A DNA stretch of 64,000 nucleotides from Lachnospiraceae bacterium (GCA_021770615.1 JAETQR010000017.1:16943-80942); one strand, 5' to 3'; positions 16,762-26,099 are shown, counted from the stretch's first letter. Notes: generated by a model not told the origin, from the sequence alone. Made by a program: numbers and translations.

Positions 16762-17979
16762 TTATTTGCCTTCAATCTCCTGTAATTTCATCGCACGTAC
16801 TTTTGTGGAAAGGCCAAACAGATTGATAAATCCTTCGGCGTCATGGTGATCATAGAGATCACCGGTCGTAAAGGAGGCGATGCTTTCGTTGTACAGTGAG
16901 TATGGAGAAGTCGTTCCGGCTTTGATGATATTTCCTTTGTAAAGCTTAAACTTAACTTCACCGGTCACATATTTCTGGGTGGATTCAATGAACGCCTGAA
17001 CTGCCTCACGAAGAGGACTGAACCATTTTCCTTCATATACGATCTGTGCAAGTTTGTTGCCCATATCCATTTTCTGTGCATAAGTGTCACGGTCAAGGAT
17101 GAGTTCCTCGAGCTGCTGATGCGCCTCATAGAGGATCGTTCCGCCCGGTGTCTCATACACACCGCGGGATTTCATTCCGACAACACGGTTTTCTACGATA
17201 TCGACGATACCGATACCATGTTTGCCGCCGAGGCGGTTGAGCTCACGGATAATATCGGAAACTTTCATTTCTTTTCCATTGATCGATTTTGGAACACCTT
17301 TCTCAAAGGTCATAGTGACGTATTCTCCCTCTTCCGGAGCTTTTTCAGGCGTCACGCCGAGGACAAGGAGATGATCGAAGTCCGGCTCGTTCGCAGGATC
17401 TTCCAATTCAAGTCCTTCATGGCTGATGTGCCACAGGTTTCGGTCACGGCTGTAACTGGAATCAGCAGAAAACGGAAGGTCGATTCCGTGTGCTTTGCAG
17501 TATTCGATTTCAGATTCACGGGAATCCATCGTCCATTTATCACTTCTCCATGCAGCGATGATCTTTAAGTCAGGAGCCAGCGCCTTGATACCGAGCTCAA
17601 AACGGATCTGGTCATTTCCCTTTCCTGTCGCACCGTGGCAGATCGCAGTCGCACCTTCTTTGCGGGCAATCTCAACAAGACGCTTTGCAATGACCGGGCG
17701 TGCCATGGATGTGCCGAGAAGATATTTGTTCTCATAGACAGCATGCCCCTGTACACAGGGAACGATATATTCATCACAGAACTCATCGATGACATCCTCT
17801 ATGTAAAGCTTGGAAGCACCGCAGAATTTTGCTCTTTCTTCCAGACCGTCAAGTTCTTCTTCCTGACCGCAGTCAATACATACACAAATTACTTCATAAT
17901 CAAAATTTTCCTTGAGCCATGGAATGATCGCTGTCGTGTCCAGACCGCCGGAATAAGCGAGTATAACTTTTTCTTTCAT
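16762..17979 (-). CDS. argG: Argininosuccinate synthase
   Basis: 405 residues, full length. It joins citrulline and aspartate with ATP to give argininosuccinate in arginine biosynthesis. The N-terminal P-loop AYSGGLDTT binds ATP; TSMARPVIA, HGATGKGNDQIRFE and the SADSSYSRDRNLW segment are conserved substrate-binding regions. The start follows AAAAGGAGATC. It is transcribed away from argCJBD and shares a roughly 390-bp control region with it. argH and argF are not in the window. Confidence 0.97.
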   Translation of the reverse strand: MKEKVILAYSGGLDTTAIIPWLKENFDYEVICVCIDCGQEEELDGLEERAKFCGASKLYIEDVIDEFCDEYIVPCVQGHAVYENKYLLGTSMARPVIAKRLVEIARKEGATAICHGATGKGNDQIRFELGIKALAPDLKIIAAWRSDKWTMDSRESEIEYCKAHGIDLPFSADSSYSRDRNLWHISHEGLELEDPANEPDFDHLLVLGVTPEKAPEEGEYVTMTFEKGVPKSINGKEMKVSDIIRELNRLGGKHGIGIVDIVENRVVGMKSRGVYETPGGTILYEAHQQLEELILDRDTYAQKMDMGNKLAQIVYEGKWFSPLREAVQAFIESTQKYVTGEVKFKLYKGNIIKAGTTSPYSLYNESIASFTTGDLYDHHDAEGFINLFGLSTKVRAMKLQEIEGK

Positions 17980-18049
17980 GATGATCTCCTTTTCTTTGTT
18001 ATGTATAACAGGTTTTTACCAAACCTCTTTTCTAAATATACAACAAAAA

Positions 18050-18062
18050 TGCATAATATGCA
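18050..18062. promoter_or_regulatory. ArgR box candidate upstream of argG
   Basis: Perfect palindrome TGCATAATATGCA (one-base centre), 71 bp upstream of the argG start, resembling half of an arginine repressor operator and containing a -10-like TATTAT on the minus strand. Confidence 0.5.
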
Positions 18063-18112
18063 AGAGAAAATAAAAGTTTTTCAATTTGTACGATTCTTTT
18101 AATAATTTATAC

Positions 18113-18141
18113 TTGCGTTATATTTCAATGGGGTGTATAAT
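18113..18141 (+). promoter_or_regulatory. argC promoter
   Basis: -35 TTGCGT (18113-18118), exact 17-bp spacer, -10 TATAAT (18136-18141). Transcription would start near 18148, giving a leader of about 220 nt before argC. Confidence 0.7.
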
Positions 18142-18150
18142 AATATTGTT

Positions 18151-18200
18151 TTTGAATATTTTGCATAAAAATCATAAATTATTCAATGTTTTATGCATAA
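18151..18200. promoter_or_regulatory. ArgR-like operator region of argC
   Basis: Tandem A+T-rich imperfect palindromes: one at 18151-18168 (TTTGAATATTTTGCATAA) and a second spanning about 18177-18200 (TTATTCAATG then TATGCATAA). They fit the TGAAT-N-ATTCA style of Gram-positive arginine boxes and lie just past the argC start of transcription. Confidence 0.55.
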
Positions 18201-18248
18201 TTTACCTGATTATACATGATATTATGAAATAACGCAGGGTATTTTGTA

Positions 18249-18330
18249 TAAAAAGGTGCGGCTGAGAACCGCGCACCTCTCAAGTTTGCCAAAGGCAAAC
18301 TTTGCTCCGCAAATGGAGAAGCTTTCTATA
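18249..18330 (+). repeat. Structured argC leader
   Basis: Leader RNA with a GGTGCG/CGCACC stem (about 18250-18273), a perfect AGTTTGCC/GGCAAACT hairpin (about 18281-18300) and CTCC/GGAG. The phrase AAAAGGTGCGGCTGAGAA occurs again at about 18338-18356, just before the argC ribosome site. No T-run is present, so simple attenuation is not evident. Confidence 0.5.
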
Positions 18331-18366
18331 AAGATAAAAGGTGCGGCTGAGAATTGGAGGGAAGTT

Positions 18367-19407
18367 ATGATAAAGGCTGGTATTATTGGATCGACTGGTT
18401 ATGCAGGGCAGGAGCTTGTGAGACTTTTGCTGCAGCATAAAGAGGTGGAGATCATATGGTATGGCTCAAAAAGCTATGTTGATGAAAAGTTCAGTTCTGT
18501 GTTTGGAAATATGTTTCAGATCGTAGAGAACCTGTGCAAGGGAGACGACCTGCACGCGCTGTGCAGGGAGGCAGATGTCATTTTCACGGCGACACCGCAG
18601 GGATACCTGGCATCGGTGCTTGATGAAGAGATCCTGTCAAACTGTAAAGTGATCGATCTGAGTGCGGATTTCCGTATCAAGGACGTAGATGTTTATGAAA
18701 AATGGTATGGCATCGAGCACAAGAGCAGACAGTTTATCGGGGAGGCTGTCTATGGGCTGTGTGAGCTGAACAGAGACCAGATCAGGGGGGCGAGACTGAT
18801 CGCCAATCCGGGATGTTATCCGACCTGCTCTACTCTTGCCATCTACCCGATGGTAAAGAGGAAATATATCGATACCAAGACGCTCATCATCGATGCCAAA
18901 TCCGGTACGAGTGGAGCGGGAAGAGGGGCAAAGGTTCCGAATCTTTACTGTGAGGTCAATGAAAACATCAAGGCGTACGGCGTGGCTTCGCACCGGCATA
19001 CGCCGGAGATCGAGGAGCAGCTTTCTTATGCTGCCGGAGAACCGGTTATGCTGAATTTTACACCGCATCTGATCCCGATGAACCGTGGTATTCTGATCAC
19101 GGCATATGCGAATCTGAAACCGGGAATAACAAAAGAAATGGTTTACGATGCTTACATAGAAGCGTATCAGGATGAATATTTTGTCCGTGTTCTCAAGGAG
19201 GGAACTTGTCCGGAGACGAGATGGGTCGAGGGAAGTAATTTTGTCGATGTGTGCCCGAAGGTTGACGAGCGGACCGGCCGTGTGATCATGATGGGAGCTA
19301 TGGATAATGTTACAAAAGGGGCGGCCGGACAGGCAGTCCAGAATATGAATCTTTTGTTTGGATTTGACGAGGCAGAGGGACTCAGACTGGTTCCGGTATT
19401 TCCATAA
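18367..19407 (+). CDS. argC: N-acetyl-gamma-glutamyl-phosphate reductase
   Basis: 346 residues from ATG 18367, which follows GGAGGGAAG; the open frame upstream is leader sequence. It reduces N-acetylglutamyl phosphate to the semialdehyde with NADPH. The N-terminal Rossmann loop is GIIGSTGYAG, the catalytic cysteine is C150 in NPGCYPT, and the GTSGAGRGA segment and SHRHTPEIEEQL are conserved. First gene of argCJBD; the gap to argJ is 79 bp and contains a small hairpin. Confidence 0.97.
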   Translation: MIKAGIIGSTGYAGQELVRLLLQHKEVEIIWYGSKSYVDEKFSSVFGNMFQIVENLCKGDDLHALCREADVIFTATPQGYLASVLDEEILSNCKVIDLSADFRIKDVDVYEKWYGIEHKSRQFIGEAVYGLCELNRDQIRGARLIANPGCYPTCSTLAIYPMVKRKYIDTKTLIIDAKSGTSGAGRGAKVPNLYCEVNENIKAYGVASHRHTPEIEEQLSYAAGEPVMLNFTPHLIPMNRGILITAYANLKPGITKEMVYDAYIEAYQDEYFVRVLKEGTCPETRWVEGSNFVDVCPKVDERTGRVIMMGAMDNVTKGAAGQAVQNMNLLFGFDEAEGLRLVPVFP

Positions 19408-19445
19408 CAGAGTAAATAGGATCACGATGTATTGTGCGTAATAAA

Positions 19446-19481
19446 GCAAAGGTGAGCAAAGTTCACTTTGCAGAAATGAGG
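19446..19481 (+). repeat. Hairpin leader before argJ
   Basis: GCAAAGGTGA ... TTCACTTTGCAGAAATGAGG: an imperfect stem whose 3' side leads straight into the argJ ribosome site. A similar element with the same GCAAAGGTGA start and TGCAGAAATGG end precedes glnA. Confidence 0.5.
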
Positions 19482-19486
19482 AAAAT

Positions 19487-20719
19487 ATGAAACAGATCGA
19501 TGGCGGCGTAACAGCCGCGAAAGGATATCAGGCGGCCGGAGTGGCAACCGGAATCAAATATGAAAACAGGAAAGATATGGCACTTGTGTTTACCGCTACA
19601 CCAGCGACAGCAGCAGGAACTTTTACTACAAATGTAGTAAAGGCGGCTCCGGTTCTCTGGGATAAACAATTAGTAGAATCCGGAAAGCCGGTTCATGCGG
19701 TTGTATTAAACAGTGGAATCGCCAATGCGTGTACCGGGGAAGAAGGAAAAACATATAATCTTGAAATGGCGTCTGCAGTGGCGCAGGCTTGTTCTGTAAG
19801 AACCGAAGAAGTACTTACCGCATCAACCGGCGTCATCGGAATGCAGCTTCGCATGGAGCCCGTCAAAAAGGGTGCCAAGGCGTTGAAAAATGCGTTGGCG
19901 GACACAAGGGAGGCGGCGAAAGCGGCGGCAGAGGCGATCATGACGACGGACACAAGATCCAAGGAGTGCGCTGTGACATTTGAAGTGGATGGAAAGACCG
20001 TATCGGTGGGCGGCATGAGTAAGGGATCCGGCATGATCCACCCGAATATGGCGACGATGCTCAGTGTCATTACCACCGATGCGAAAATCGGGCAGTCATT
20101 GCTTCAGGAAGTGCTTGGTGGCGTGGTAAGCGATTCTTTTAACATGATTTCTGTGGACCGGGACACTTCAACAAACGATACCTGTCTGCTCCTGGCAAAT
20201 GGTGAGTCCGGCGTTACGATCGAAGCGGGCAGTGAGGCGTACCAGTCATTTAAGGAGGCGGTGTGGTTTGTGGCACGTGATCTGGCAAAACAGATGGCTG
20301 GCGATGGCGAAGGCTGCACAAGACTTCTTGAGGTTACGGTGGAGCATGCAAATACGGTAGAAGAGGCGAAGCTTTTGAGTAAGTCGGTCATCACCTCGAA
20401 TCTTGTGAAGACAGCGGTCTATGGCAGTGATGCCAACTGGGGAAGGATTTTGTGTGCACTTGGTTATGCCGGTGTCGATTTTGACCCGGAAGTTGTCGAC
20501 CTCACGATATCGTCACAGGGAAAAGGAGGAACAGGGCGTCTTATCCTTGTGAAGGATGGTGTGGCGACGGATTACAGTGAAGACGAGGCGAGTGAGATAC
20601 TCAGGCAGGATGCGGTAACCGTACTCTGCGATATGAAACAGGGCGACGCATCGGCAACGGCATGGGGCTGTGATCTGACGTATGATTATGTGAAGATCAA
20701 CGGAGATTACCGGTCTTAG
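19487..20719 (+). CDS. argJ: Bifunctional ornithine acetyltransferase / N-acetylglutamate synthase
   Basis: 410 residues. ArgJ recycles the acetyl group from N-acetylornithine to glutamate, and bifunctional forms also make N-acetylglutamate from acetyl-CoA. The precursor self-cleaves before a threonine in the conserved KGSGMIHPNMATML segment; here that is T190, giving alpha and beta chains. STGVIG (oxyanion region) and the C-terminal GSDANWGRI are present. The start follows GAGGAAAAT. With argB and argD it supports the cyclic acetyl pathway. Confidence 0.97.
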   Translation: MKQIDGGVTAAKGYQAAGVATGIKYENRKDMALVFTATPATAAGTFTTNVVKAAPVLWDKQLVESGKPVHAVVLNSGIANACTGEEGKTYNLEMASAVAQACSVRTEEVLTASTGVIGMQLRMEPVKKGAKALKNALADTREAAKAAAEAIMTTDTRSKECAVTFEVDGKTVSVGGMSKGSGMIHPNMATMLSVITTDAKIGQSLLQEVLGGVVSDSFNMISVDRDTSTNDTCLLLANGESGVTIEAGSEAYQSFKEAVWFVARDLAKQMAGDGEGCTRLLEVTVEHANTVEEAKLLSKSVITSNLVKTAVYGSDANWGRILCALGYAGVDFDPEVVDLTISSQGKGGTGRLILVKDGVATDYSEDEASEILRQDAVTVLCDMKQGDASATAWGCDLTYDYVKINGDYRS

Positions 20720-20762
20720 GTGATTGCCCCGGATATGATAGATAAGGAAAGGATTTAAAACA

Positions 20763-21680
20763 ATGGATGAATATATGAAGGAAGTACTGATCAAGGCGGA
20801 GACACTGATCGAGGCTCTTCCATACATCAGGGATTTTAGTGAAAAACGTGTTATCGTAAAATATGGTGGAAGCGCAATGTTAGATGAGAAACTCCAGCAG
20901 AGCGTCATCAAAGACGTGGCGCTTTTGAAACTGGTTGGCATGAAGCCGATCATCGTGCACGGTGGCGGCAAGGAGATCAGCAAATGGGTCCGCCTGATGG
21001 GAAAAGAGCCTGAGTTTGTCGAGGGACTTCGCGTGACCGACGAGGACACGATGGAAGTGGCAGAAATGGTGTTGAATAAAGTCAATAAACATCTTGTTCA
21101 GATGATGGAAAAGCTCGGCGTCCGCGCGGCCGGGATCAGCGGGAAAGACGGAGGGACGATCATCTGTGATAAGAAGACAGTAAACGGAAAAGATATCGGA
21201 TATGTGGGGGATGTAAGAGAAGTAAATCCCGAACTGATCGATACACTCATTGAAAATGATTTTGTGCCGATCATCGCACCGATCGGCCTTGGGGATGACT
21301 TTAAATCCTACAATATCAATGCGGATGATGCGGCATGTGCCATCGCCAAATCCATGAAGGCTGAAAAACTTGTGTTTATGACAGATATCGAAGGTGTGTG
21401 TAAGGATGCAAATGACCCGTCAACTTTGATTTCTGTACTTACTTTGGCGCAGGCAAACCAGATGATCGAAGATGGATTTATCGGTGGCGGTATGATCCCG
21501 AAACTTAAGAACTGTATCGATGCCGTTGAGGGCGGTGTGAACCGGGTACATATTTTGGACGGGCGCAGGGAGCATTGCCTGTTGCTTGAGTTCTATACGA
21601 AAAAGGGAATCGGAACCGCTTTTATCGGAGATGAAGAGACACTGTACCAGCATGAAGTAGAAGAAGGAGGAAAAAAATGA
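20763..21680 (+). CDS. argB: Acetylglutamate kinase
   Basis: 305 residues. It phosphorylates N-acetylglutamate, usually the arginine-feedback step. The amino acid kinase fold is shown by VKYGGSAM (phosphate-binding Lys), [11 protein letters not shown], and the ATP-binding region FMTDIEGV...[11 protein letters not shown]. The N-terminal helix seen in arginine-sensitive hexameric forms is present (residues 1-25), so feedback inhibition is plausible. The start is ATG 20763 after AAGGAAAGG; ATG 20775 is a possible alternative. Its TGA overlaps argD. Confidence 0.97.
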   Translation: MDEYMKEVLIKAETLIEALPYIRDFSEKRVIVKYGGSAMLDEKLQQSVIKDVALLKLVGMKPIIVHGGGKEISKWVRLMGKEPEFVEGLRVTDEDTMEVAEMVLNKVNKHLVQMMEKLGVRAAGISGKDGGTIICDKKTVNGKDIGYVGDVREVNPELIDTLIENDFVPIIAPIGLGDDFKSYNINADDAACAIAKSMKAEKLVFMTDIEGVCKDANDPSTLISVLTLAQANQMIEDGFIGGGMIPKLKNCIDAVEGGVNRVHILDGRREHCLLLEFYTKKGIGTAFIGDEETLYQHEVEEGGKK

Positions 21681-22876
21681 GCGGAACAATGAACCAGACG
21701 ATCGAACAATCCGAGCAGTATCTTGTTCACTCGTATAACCGTTACCCGGTCGTGATGGAGCATGGCGAGGGTGTGTATCTTTATGATACAGAAGGTAAAA
21801 AATATCTGGATTTTGGTGCCGGGATCGCTGTAAATGCACTTGGGTACAGCGATGAAGAATTTAAGGATGCCCTGAAAGCACAGATCGATAAAATGACACA
21901 TGTGTCCAATTATTTTTATTCGGAGCCGCTTTTGGATGCGGCAAAAGGACTTGCCAAGATCACCGGGATGGAAGAAGTCTTTATGGCAAACAGTGGAACC
22001 GAGGCAAATGAGGGTGCACTCAAATTAGCGAGAAAATATGCGTTGATGAAAGGGCATACGGAGCGGTCAGAAATTATTTCGATGGAAAAGGGATTTCACG
22101 GGAGGAGCATGGGCGCTTTGTCTGTCACCGGAACGAAAAAATACAGGGAGCCGTTTGAACCGCTTATTTCCGGCGTGAGTTTTGCCACATATAATGATCT
22201 GCACAGCGTCGAAGAGAAGATCAATGAAAAGACGTATGCGATCATCGTAGAGGCAGTACAGGGCGAGGGCGGTGTTTATCCGGCGACAAAGGAGTTCCTG
22301 CAGGGAATCCGCGAACTGTGTACAAAGCACGATATCATGATGATCTGTGATGAAGTGCAGTGTGGGATGGGGCGGACCGGCAAAATGTTTGGGTATGAGC
22401 AGTATGGAATCCGTCCGGATATCGTGACACTTGCCAAAGGGATCGGGAGCGGCATCGTCGTGGGAGCGATCGCTACAACAAAAGAAATCGGGAAATCCCT
22501 TGTGCCGGGAGACCACGGAACGACGTTTGGCGGCAATCCGCTTGCCAGTACGGCAGTCGCCAAGACGATTGAGTTATTTGAAAAGCGGAACATTCTAAAA
22601 AATGTAAATGAGACGGGCGCATATCTGGAGCAGAAACTGAACGAGCTCGTGAAGAAGTGCGCAGTGGCAAGAGAAGTGAGGGGGCTTGGGCTTCTTCGTG
22701 GTCTGGTGTGTGACGCCCCGGTCGGAGAAATCTGCAGCAAGGCGCTGGAGCGCGGGTTGATCGTCTTAAGTGCAGGAACAGACGTCGTTCGTTTTGTGCC
22801 GCCGCTTGTCATTGAGGCCAGCCATGTTGATGAAATGACAGAGATACTGGAAAGTGTGCTTGTGGAGTACGAATGA
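21677..22876 (+). CDS. argD: Acetylornithine aminotransferase
   Basis: 399 residues, a class III PLP aminotransferase that converts N-acetylglutamate semialdehyde to N-acetylornithine. It shows [17 protein letters not shown] (cofactor phosphate site), [13 protein letters not shown], the Asp in [13 protein letters not shown] and the PLP lysine in TLAKGIGSG. The start overlaps the argB stop as ATGA, so translation is coupled, and it ends the arg operon with a clear terminator. The related ornithine carbamoyltransferase gene is not nearby. Confidence 0.96.
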   Translation: MSGTMNQTIEQSEQYLVHSYNRYPVVMEHGEGVYLYDTEGKKYLDFGAGIAVNALGYSDEEFKDALKAQIDKMTHVSNYFYSEPLLDAAKGLAKITGMEEVFMANSGTEANEGALKLARKYALMKGHTERSEIISMEKGFHGRSMGALSVTGTKKYREPFEPLISGVSFATYNDLHSVEEKINEKTYAIIVEAVQGEGGVYPATKEFLQGIRELCTKHDIMMICDEVQCGMGRTGKMFGYEQYGIRPDIVTLAKGIGSGIVVGAIATTKEIGKSLVPGDHGTTFGGNPLASTAVAKTIELFEKRNILKNVNETGAYLEQKLNELVKKCAVAREVRGLGLLRGLVCDAPVGEICSKALERGLIVLSAGTDVVRFVPPLVIEASHVDEMTEILESVLVEYE

Positions 22877-22909
22877 TCTGCCGAACCAGACAGGTGAAAA
22901 AATATTATA

Positions 22910-22952
22910 AATGCAGAATATCCGGAAGTTTTTCGGGATTCTGCATTTTTCT
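22910..22952 (+). terminator. argCJBD operon terminator
   Basis: 10-bp perfect stem AATGCAGAAT/ATTCTGCATT with inner CCGGAA/TTTCGG pairing, then TTTCTTATT. Confidence 0.85.
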
Positions 22953-22954
22953 TA

Positions 22955-22985
22955 TTGACTCTCCCCCTGACAGTAATGATATAAC
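22955..22985 (+). promoter_or_regulatory. MerR-type promoter with 19-bp spacer
   Basis: -35 TTGACT (22955-22960) and -10 TATAAC (22980-22985) are separated by 19 bp, the overlong spacing typical of promoters that MerR-family regulators untwist. It precedes a MerR gene, so it is probably autoregulated. Confidence 0.7.
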
Positions 22986-23037
22986 ATAGGTAAGTCGGAG
23001 GCGCCCCTGACGGAAAACAGCAAAAAGGAGATGAACG

Positions 23038-24588
23038 ATGTATAAGATCGGAGAATTTTCAAAATTATCGAAAATGACAGTTAAGACACTGAGGTTTTAT
23101 GCAGATACGGGTATTCTCGTACCGGAATACACCGACGAATTTACCGGCTATCGTTTTTATTCTCCCGGGCAGCTCAAAGATGCAGTGAGGATACAGGCTT
23201 TAAAGCAGATGGGATTTTCACTGGAGGAAATCCGGGAGTTTAAGGAGGATGCGCTGTGTGTGATCGAAAAGAAGCAAAGAGAGATCACATTACAGATCGA
23301 AAAGCTGAACAGGCATCTCAAGCAGCTGGAGATTTCAAAATCATTACTGGACAGGGAGGATGATCGGATGTTTCATGTAGTTATGAGGGAACAGGAGTGT
23401 ATGAGGGTAAAAGCAGTTCGTCAGATTTTTGGCAGCAGGGATGAACTGTGGGAAATGTTAAGAAAAAAGAAAGGAGCGATTGTTGTCAATTACGAAAATG
23501 AGTGGAAGGAGACAGATCTGGATCTGGAGGTTTCCTTTCCCGACCCGCAGGGAGAGAAAGAATTGTTTGCCGGAGTCAATATACCGGGATATAAGAGTTC
23601 GGAGGAGGAAAAATCTGGTTTTCAGAAAGTGGCCAGTCTCATCTGTGAGAGAGAGACACTGGATGATGCCTATGCCTATCTGACCAGATATTTAAAAGAA
23701 GCAGATGAATACCAGGTGATCGGGGAAGCGTGTGAAAGGTACGTAGATAAGGATACGATCGAGCTTTTGTTTCCGGTTCACAAACTTCATGTGAAAACGG
23801 AAGAGTCATGTAACGATGATGTATCGATTTCTTTTGAGGATGATCCTGAAGTGATCGGTCATTGGAAAACAGTAAAGTGTTGTCTTCCGAATTCACAGGA
23901 CGCTTTCCGGCCAGACCGGATGAACTGGCAGCCGCTTGACGGGGATATCACAGATCTGTATTTTTTACCGGAGGGAGAGAAGTACTGGTGTTTTTCATGG
24001 ACAAAGGGGTATGTAATCTCCCGGTTTGGAGTGTCGGATATGAGAGGATTGAATCCCTATCAGATCCGAACGATAGATGGTAAAAAGTATATGTATCTTT
24101 GGTTTAAAGACCGTAACTATTTTTATCGTGGTGCATTGCCGGATCTTCTTATTTTGGAAAAAATGGATTCCAAAAAATATAAAAAAGAAGAAATCCGTAT
24201 CCGCGATGAATTGACAGAGGAGTTTGAGGAGGATGAAATTGTCGCTGGGAGATGGAAAGTGTGCGATTTTGTAAGAGATCCGGATCTTTTCCGGGAAGGA
24301 GAATACAATGCAGGATTTCCAAAAGATAAGATGTTTTTCCGGAGAATTGATTTCCGCGAAAATGGTGACTGTGAAGTGCAGTATGGAGAGGAGATTTTGC
24401 AGACGCCGGATGTGAACTGGTCCAAAGGAGTGATCCGGGATGTGAAGAGAGGGCTGTCGCAGAAATATGAGCGGAGAGTGATCAATGGAACCGAGTATTT
24501 GTTTGCACAGTTTAAATCCGGAGACTATTTTTATAATCATCAGCCACCATGGTATTATGTATTTACACGGGAGACAATGCAGGGATGA
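23038..24588 (+). CDS. MerR-family regulator with GyrI-like domain and two extra C-terminal repeats
   Basis: 516 residues, far longer than ordinary MerR/BmrR proteins (about 280). Residues 1-70 are a MerR winged helix (KTLRFYADTGILVP), 75-110 the dimerisation helix, and about 112-250 a GyrI-like ligand-binding domain. Two further copies of a beta-rich domain follow, at roughly 270-375 and 400-512; they align through VIGHWKTVKC / VAGRWKVCDF and YLWFKDRNYFYRG / FAQFKSGDYFYNH. The ligand is unknown; multidrug-type or envelope-derived compounds are possible. It is preceded by a 19-bp-spacer promoter. Confidence 0.85.
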   Translation: MYKIGEFSKLSKMTVKTLRFYADTGILVPEYTDEFTGYRFYSPGQLKDAVRIQALKQMGFSLEEIREFKEDALCVIEKKQREITLQIEKLNRHLKQLEISKSLLDREDDRMFHVVMREQECMRVKAVRQIFGSRDELWEMLRKKKGAIVVNYENEWKETDLDLEVSFPDPQGEKELFAGVNIPGYKSSEEEKSGFQKVASLICERETLDDAYAYLTRYLKEADEYQVIGEACERYVDKDTIELLFPVHKLHVKTEESCNDDVSISFEDDPEVIGHWKTVKCCLPNSQDAFRPDRMNWQPLDGDITDLYFLPEGEKYWCFSWTKGYVISRFGVSDMRGLNPYQIRTIDGKKYMYLWFKDRNYFYRGALPDLLILEKMDSKKYKKEEIRIRDELTEEFEEDEIVAGRWKVCDFVRDPDLFREGEYNAGFPKDKMFFRRIDFRENGDCEVQYGEEILQTPDVNWSKGVIRDVKRGLSQKYERRVINGTEYLFAQFKSGDYFYNHQPPWYYVFTRETMQG

Positions 24589-24597
24589 GTATAATTT

Positions 24598-25716
24598 TTA
24601 CTGGATAACGATATTAGCGCATTCCAGATCATTAGCCAGATCATATACGTTGCCGGTTTTGAGACCTACTACAGTAGGCCTCAAAACCGAGTTTTTGTTA
24701 TTTTTTACAACACGGGCATCTTCCCCATTGCTGAGTGTTACGGTGGTGTTTACCGGATAAAGGATAACACTTTCCATGAAACTTTTCATGGCAGAGATAT
24801 CGAGTTCTTCCGTCATGGACATGATCATTTCCACAGCAGTGCGCTGCGAAAATGATTTTTTATAAGGACGCTCTGTCACAAGAGCATCGTACACGTCTGT
24901 GACAGAGAGGATTTTGGCATAAGGAACGATCTTGTCGGAGGTGCAGCCAAGAGGGTAGCCCTTTCCATTCATTTTTTCATGGTGCTGCAGGACTGCAAAT
25001 GAAATAGCGTTTGAGAATTCTTTCTTTTCTTTCAGAATTTCGTATCCAAGTGTCGAGTGCTGTTTCATGATGGCAAATTCTTCGTCATTTAGTCTGGCTG
25101 GTTTATTCAGGATTTCTAACGGAATCTTTGATTTTCCCATGTCGTGGAGCAGACCGGCGATTCCGATATTATATACATCTTTTTGGGGAAGTCCCTGGTT
25201 TCTGGCGATGATCATTGACATAGTAGCCACGTCCACACTGTGTTTAAATGTGTATTCGTCACTGGTCTTCAGGACGCTGATATCTACAGCCAGAGCGGCA
25301 TTATCATCGATGGCTTTCATAAGATCCGTTGTAATCTTATTTGTAGTATCGGCAAACTGTTCCGAATCAGAATTATTATAAAGATACTGGATTCCCTCAG
25401 AAATGCGCTTTTTCACACTTTCGGAGAGCTTAACCTTAGCGGGGTCTTCAGTTTTATATTTTTCGATGTTTTTTTGCACGAAAGCAGGAAGAGGAGCTTC
25501 TTCTGTCTTTTCCGGTTCCGGATCTTCCTCACCCTCCTGTATGTAAACACCTGTCAGACCTCGCTTTTTAAGTCCATCAATGAGGAACTCATCGAGAGGA
25601 GTTCCCCGTGCGATGAGCGTCCGGTCCATCCGGTCTTTTATTGTCTGTCCAATTTTCATTCCCTCTTTCAGGGAACTCACACGTACATAAAATCGTTTGA
25701 TCAATCCATTCACCAC
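24598..25716 (-). CDS. HD-GYP domain protein, probable cyclic-di-GMP phosphodiesterase
   Basis: 372 residues. An N-terminal region of about 60 residues resembles DUF3391 of HD-GYP proteins, then an acidic linker and a helical stretch lead to the HD-GYP core: H191-D192 in LLHDMGKSKIP and HHEKMNGKGYP at 245-255. HD-GYP enzymes hydrolyse c-di-GMP in the cytoplasm. The start appears to be one of two tandem GTG codons (25716) without a strong ribosome site, so the N-terminus is uncertain. The 3' coding end contains a terminator-shaped hairpin serving the convergent merR gene. Confidence 0.88.
   Translation of the reverse strand: MVNGLIKRFYVRVSSLKEGMKIGQTIKDRMDRTLIARGTPLDEFLIDGLKKRGLTGVYIQEGEEDPEPEKTEEAPLPAFVQKNIEKYKTEDPAKVKLSESVKKRISEGIQYLYNNSDSEQFADTTNKITTDLMKAIDDNAALAVDISVLKTSDEYTFKHSVDVATMSMIIARNQGLPQKDVYNIGIAGLLHDMGKSKIPLEILNKPARLNDEEFAIMKQHSTLGYEILKEKKEFSNAISFAVLQHHEKMNGKGYPLGCTSDKIVPYAKILSVTDVYDALVTERPYKKSFSQRTAVEMIMSMTEELDISAMKSFMESVILYPVNTTVTLSNGEDARVVKNNKNSVLRPTVVGLKTGNVYDLANDLECANIVIQ
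24654..24708 (+). terminator. merR terminator embedded in the HD-GYP coding region
   Basis: Arms CGGTTTTGAG..CCTACT (24654-24670) and AGTAGG..CTCAAAACCG (24673-24689) pair with a single A/C mismatch, then a T-rich tract (GTTTTTGTTATTTTTT). It lies about 65 bp past the merR stop, inside the last 35 codons of the convergent gene. Confidence 0.75.
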
Positions 25717-25852
25717 CAGTTTTTGTATATTATTTTGCCATTATAGTGCATAACTCAAAATATATATCGGCAGATTTAGGAAAAAGATGAAGGGGTGTGT
25801 AGCTCAAATTGGTACCGTTGAGCTGGTTGATAGATTTACATTTGATGAACTG
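25717..25852. other. Non-coding stretch upstream of the accessory region
   Basis: No gene seen. It holds an AGCTCAA/TTGAGCT inverted repeat (25801-25824) that superficially resembles a tRNA D-arm but has no other tRNA parts. The next 225 bp are promoter repeat copy 1. Confidence 0.6.
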
Positions 25853-26077
25853 TATTTAAGGGAGATGCCTGATATAATATGCGGATGGGGAGAAGTATGG
25901 ATTTGTCAATAGTATGATTAGAAATTTTTTAAAAAAGGTTTTTGGCGGAATGGCCTGTAAATAGCGTGTTTTCGGTGCTTTTGTCGAAATGTGTCGAACG
26001 ATTTTTGTTGTTGTATCATGGGGGATAGGGTATAATCAAAGTGTCGGATATTGGAAAAAGATGGCAGGATGAGATCG
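25853..26077 (+). repeat. 225-bp promoter repeat, copy 1
   Basis: Nearly identical to 28824-29048, with a handful of substitutions. It contains two TGTCGAA boxes and a sigma-A-type promoter, and ends at GAGATCG, after which the two copies diverge into different gene starts. Confidence 0.9.
25982..26036 (+). promoter_or_regulatory. Spo0A-type promoter of the matrixin/lipoprotein pair
   Basis: Two TGTCGAA boxes (25982-25988, 25992-25998) are exactly 10 bp apart, on one DNA face. Ten bp further are -35 TTGTTG (26008-26013), a 17-bp spacer and -10 TATAAT (26031-26036). TGNCGAA is the known Spo0A box. Confidence 0.65.
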
Positions 26078-26099
26078 ATAACGATAGGAGGTGCCAGAA

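Noticed and set aside
25796..25840. tRNA-like stretch (TGTAGCTCAAATTGGT)
   Set aside because: Only a D-arm-like phrase; no anticodon arm, T-arm or acceptor stem can be drawn. It is better read as an AGCTCAA/TTGAGCT inverted repeat.
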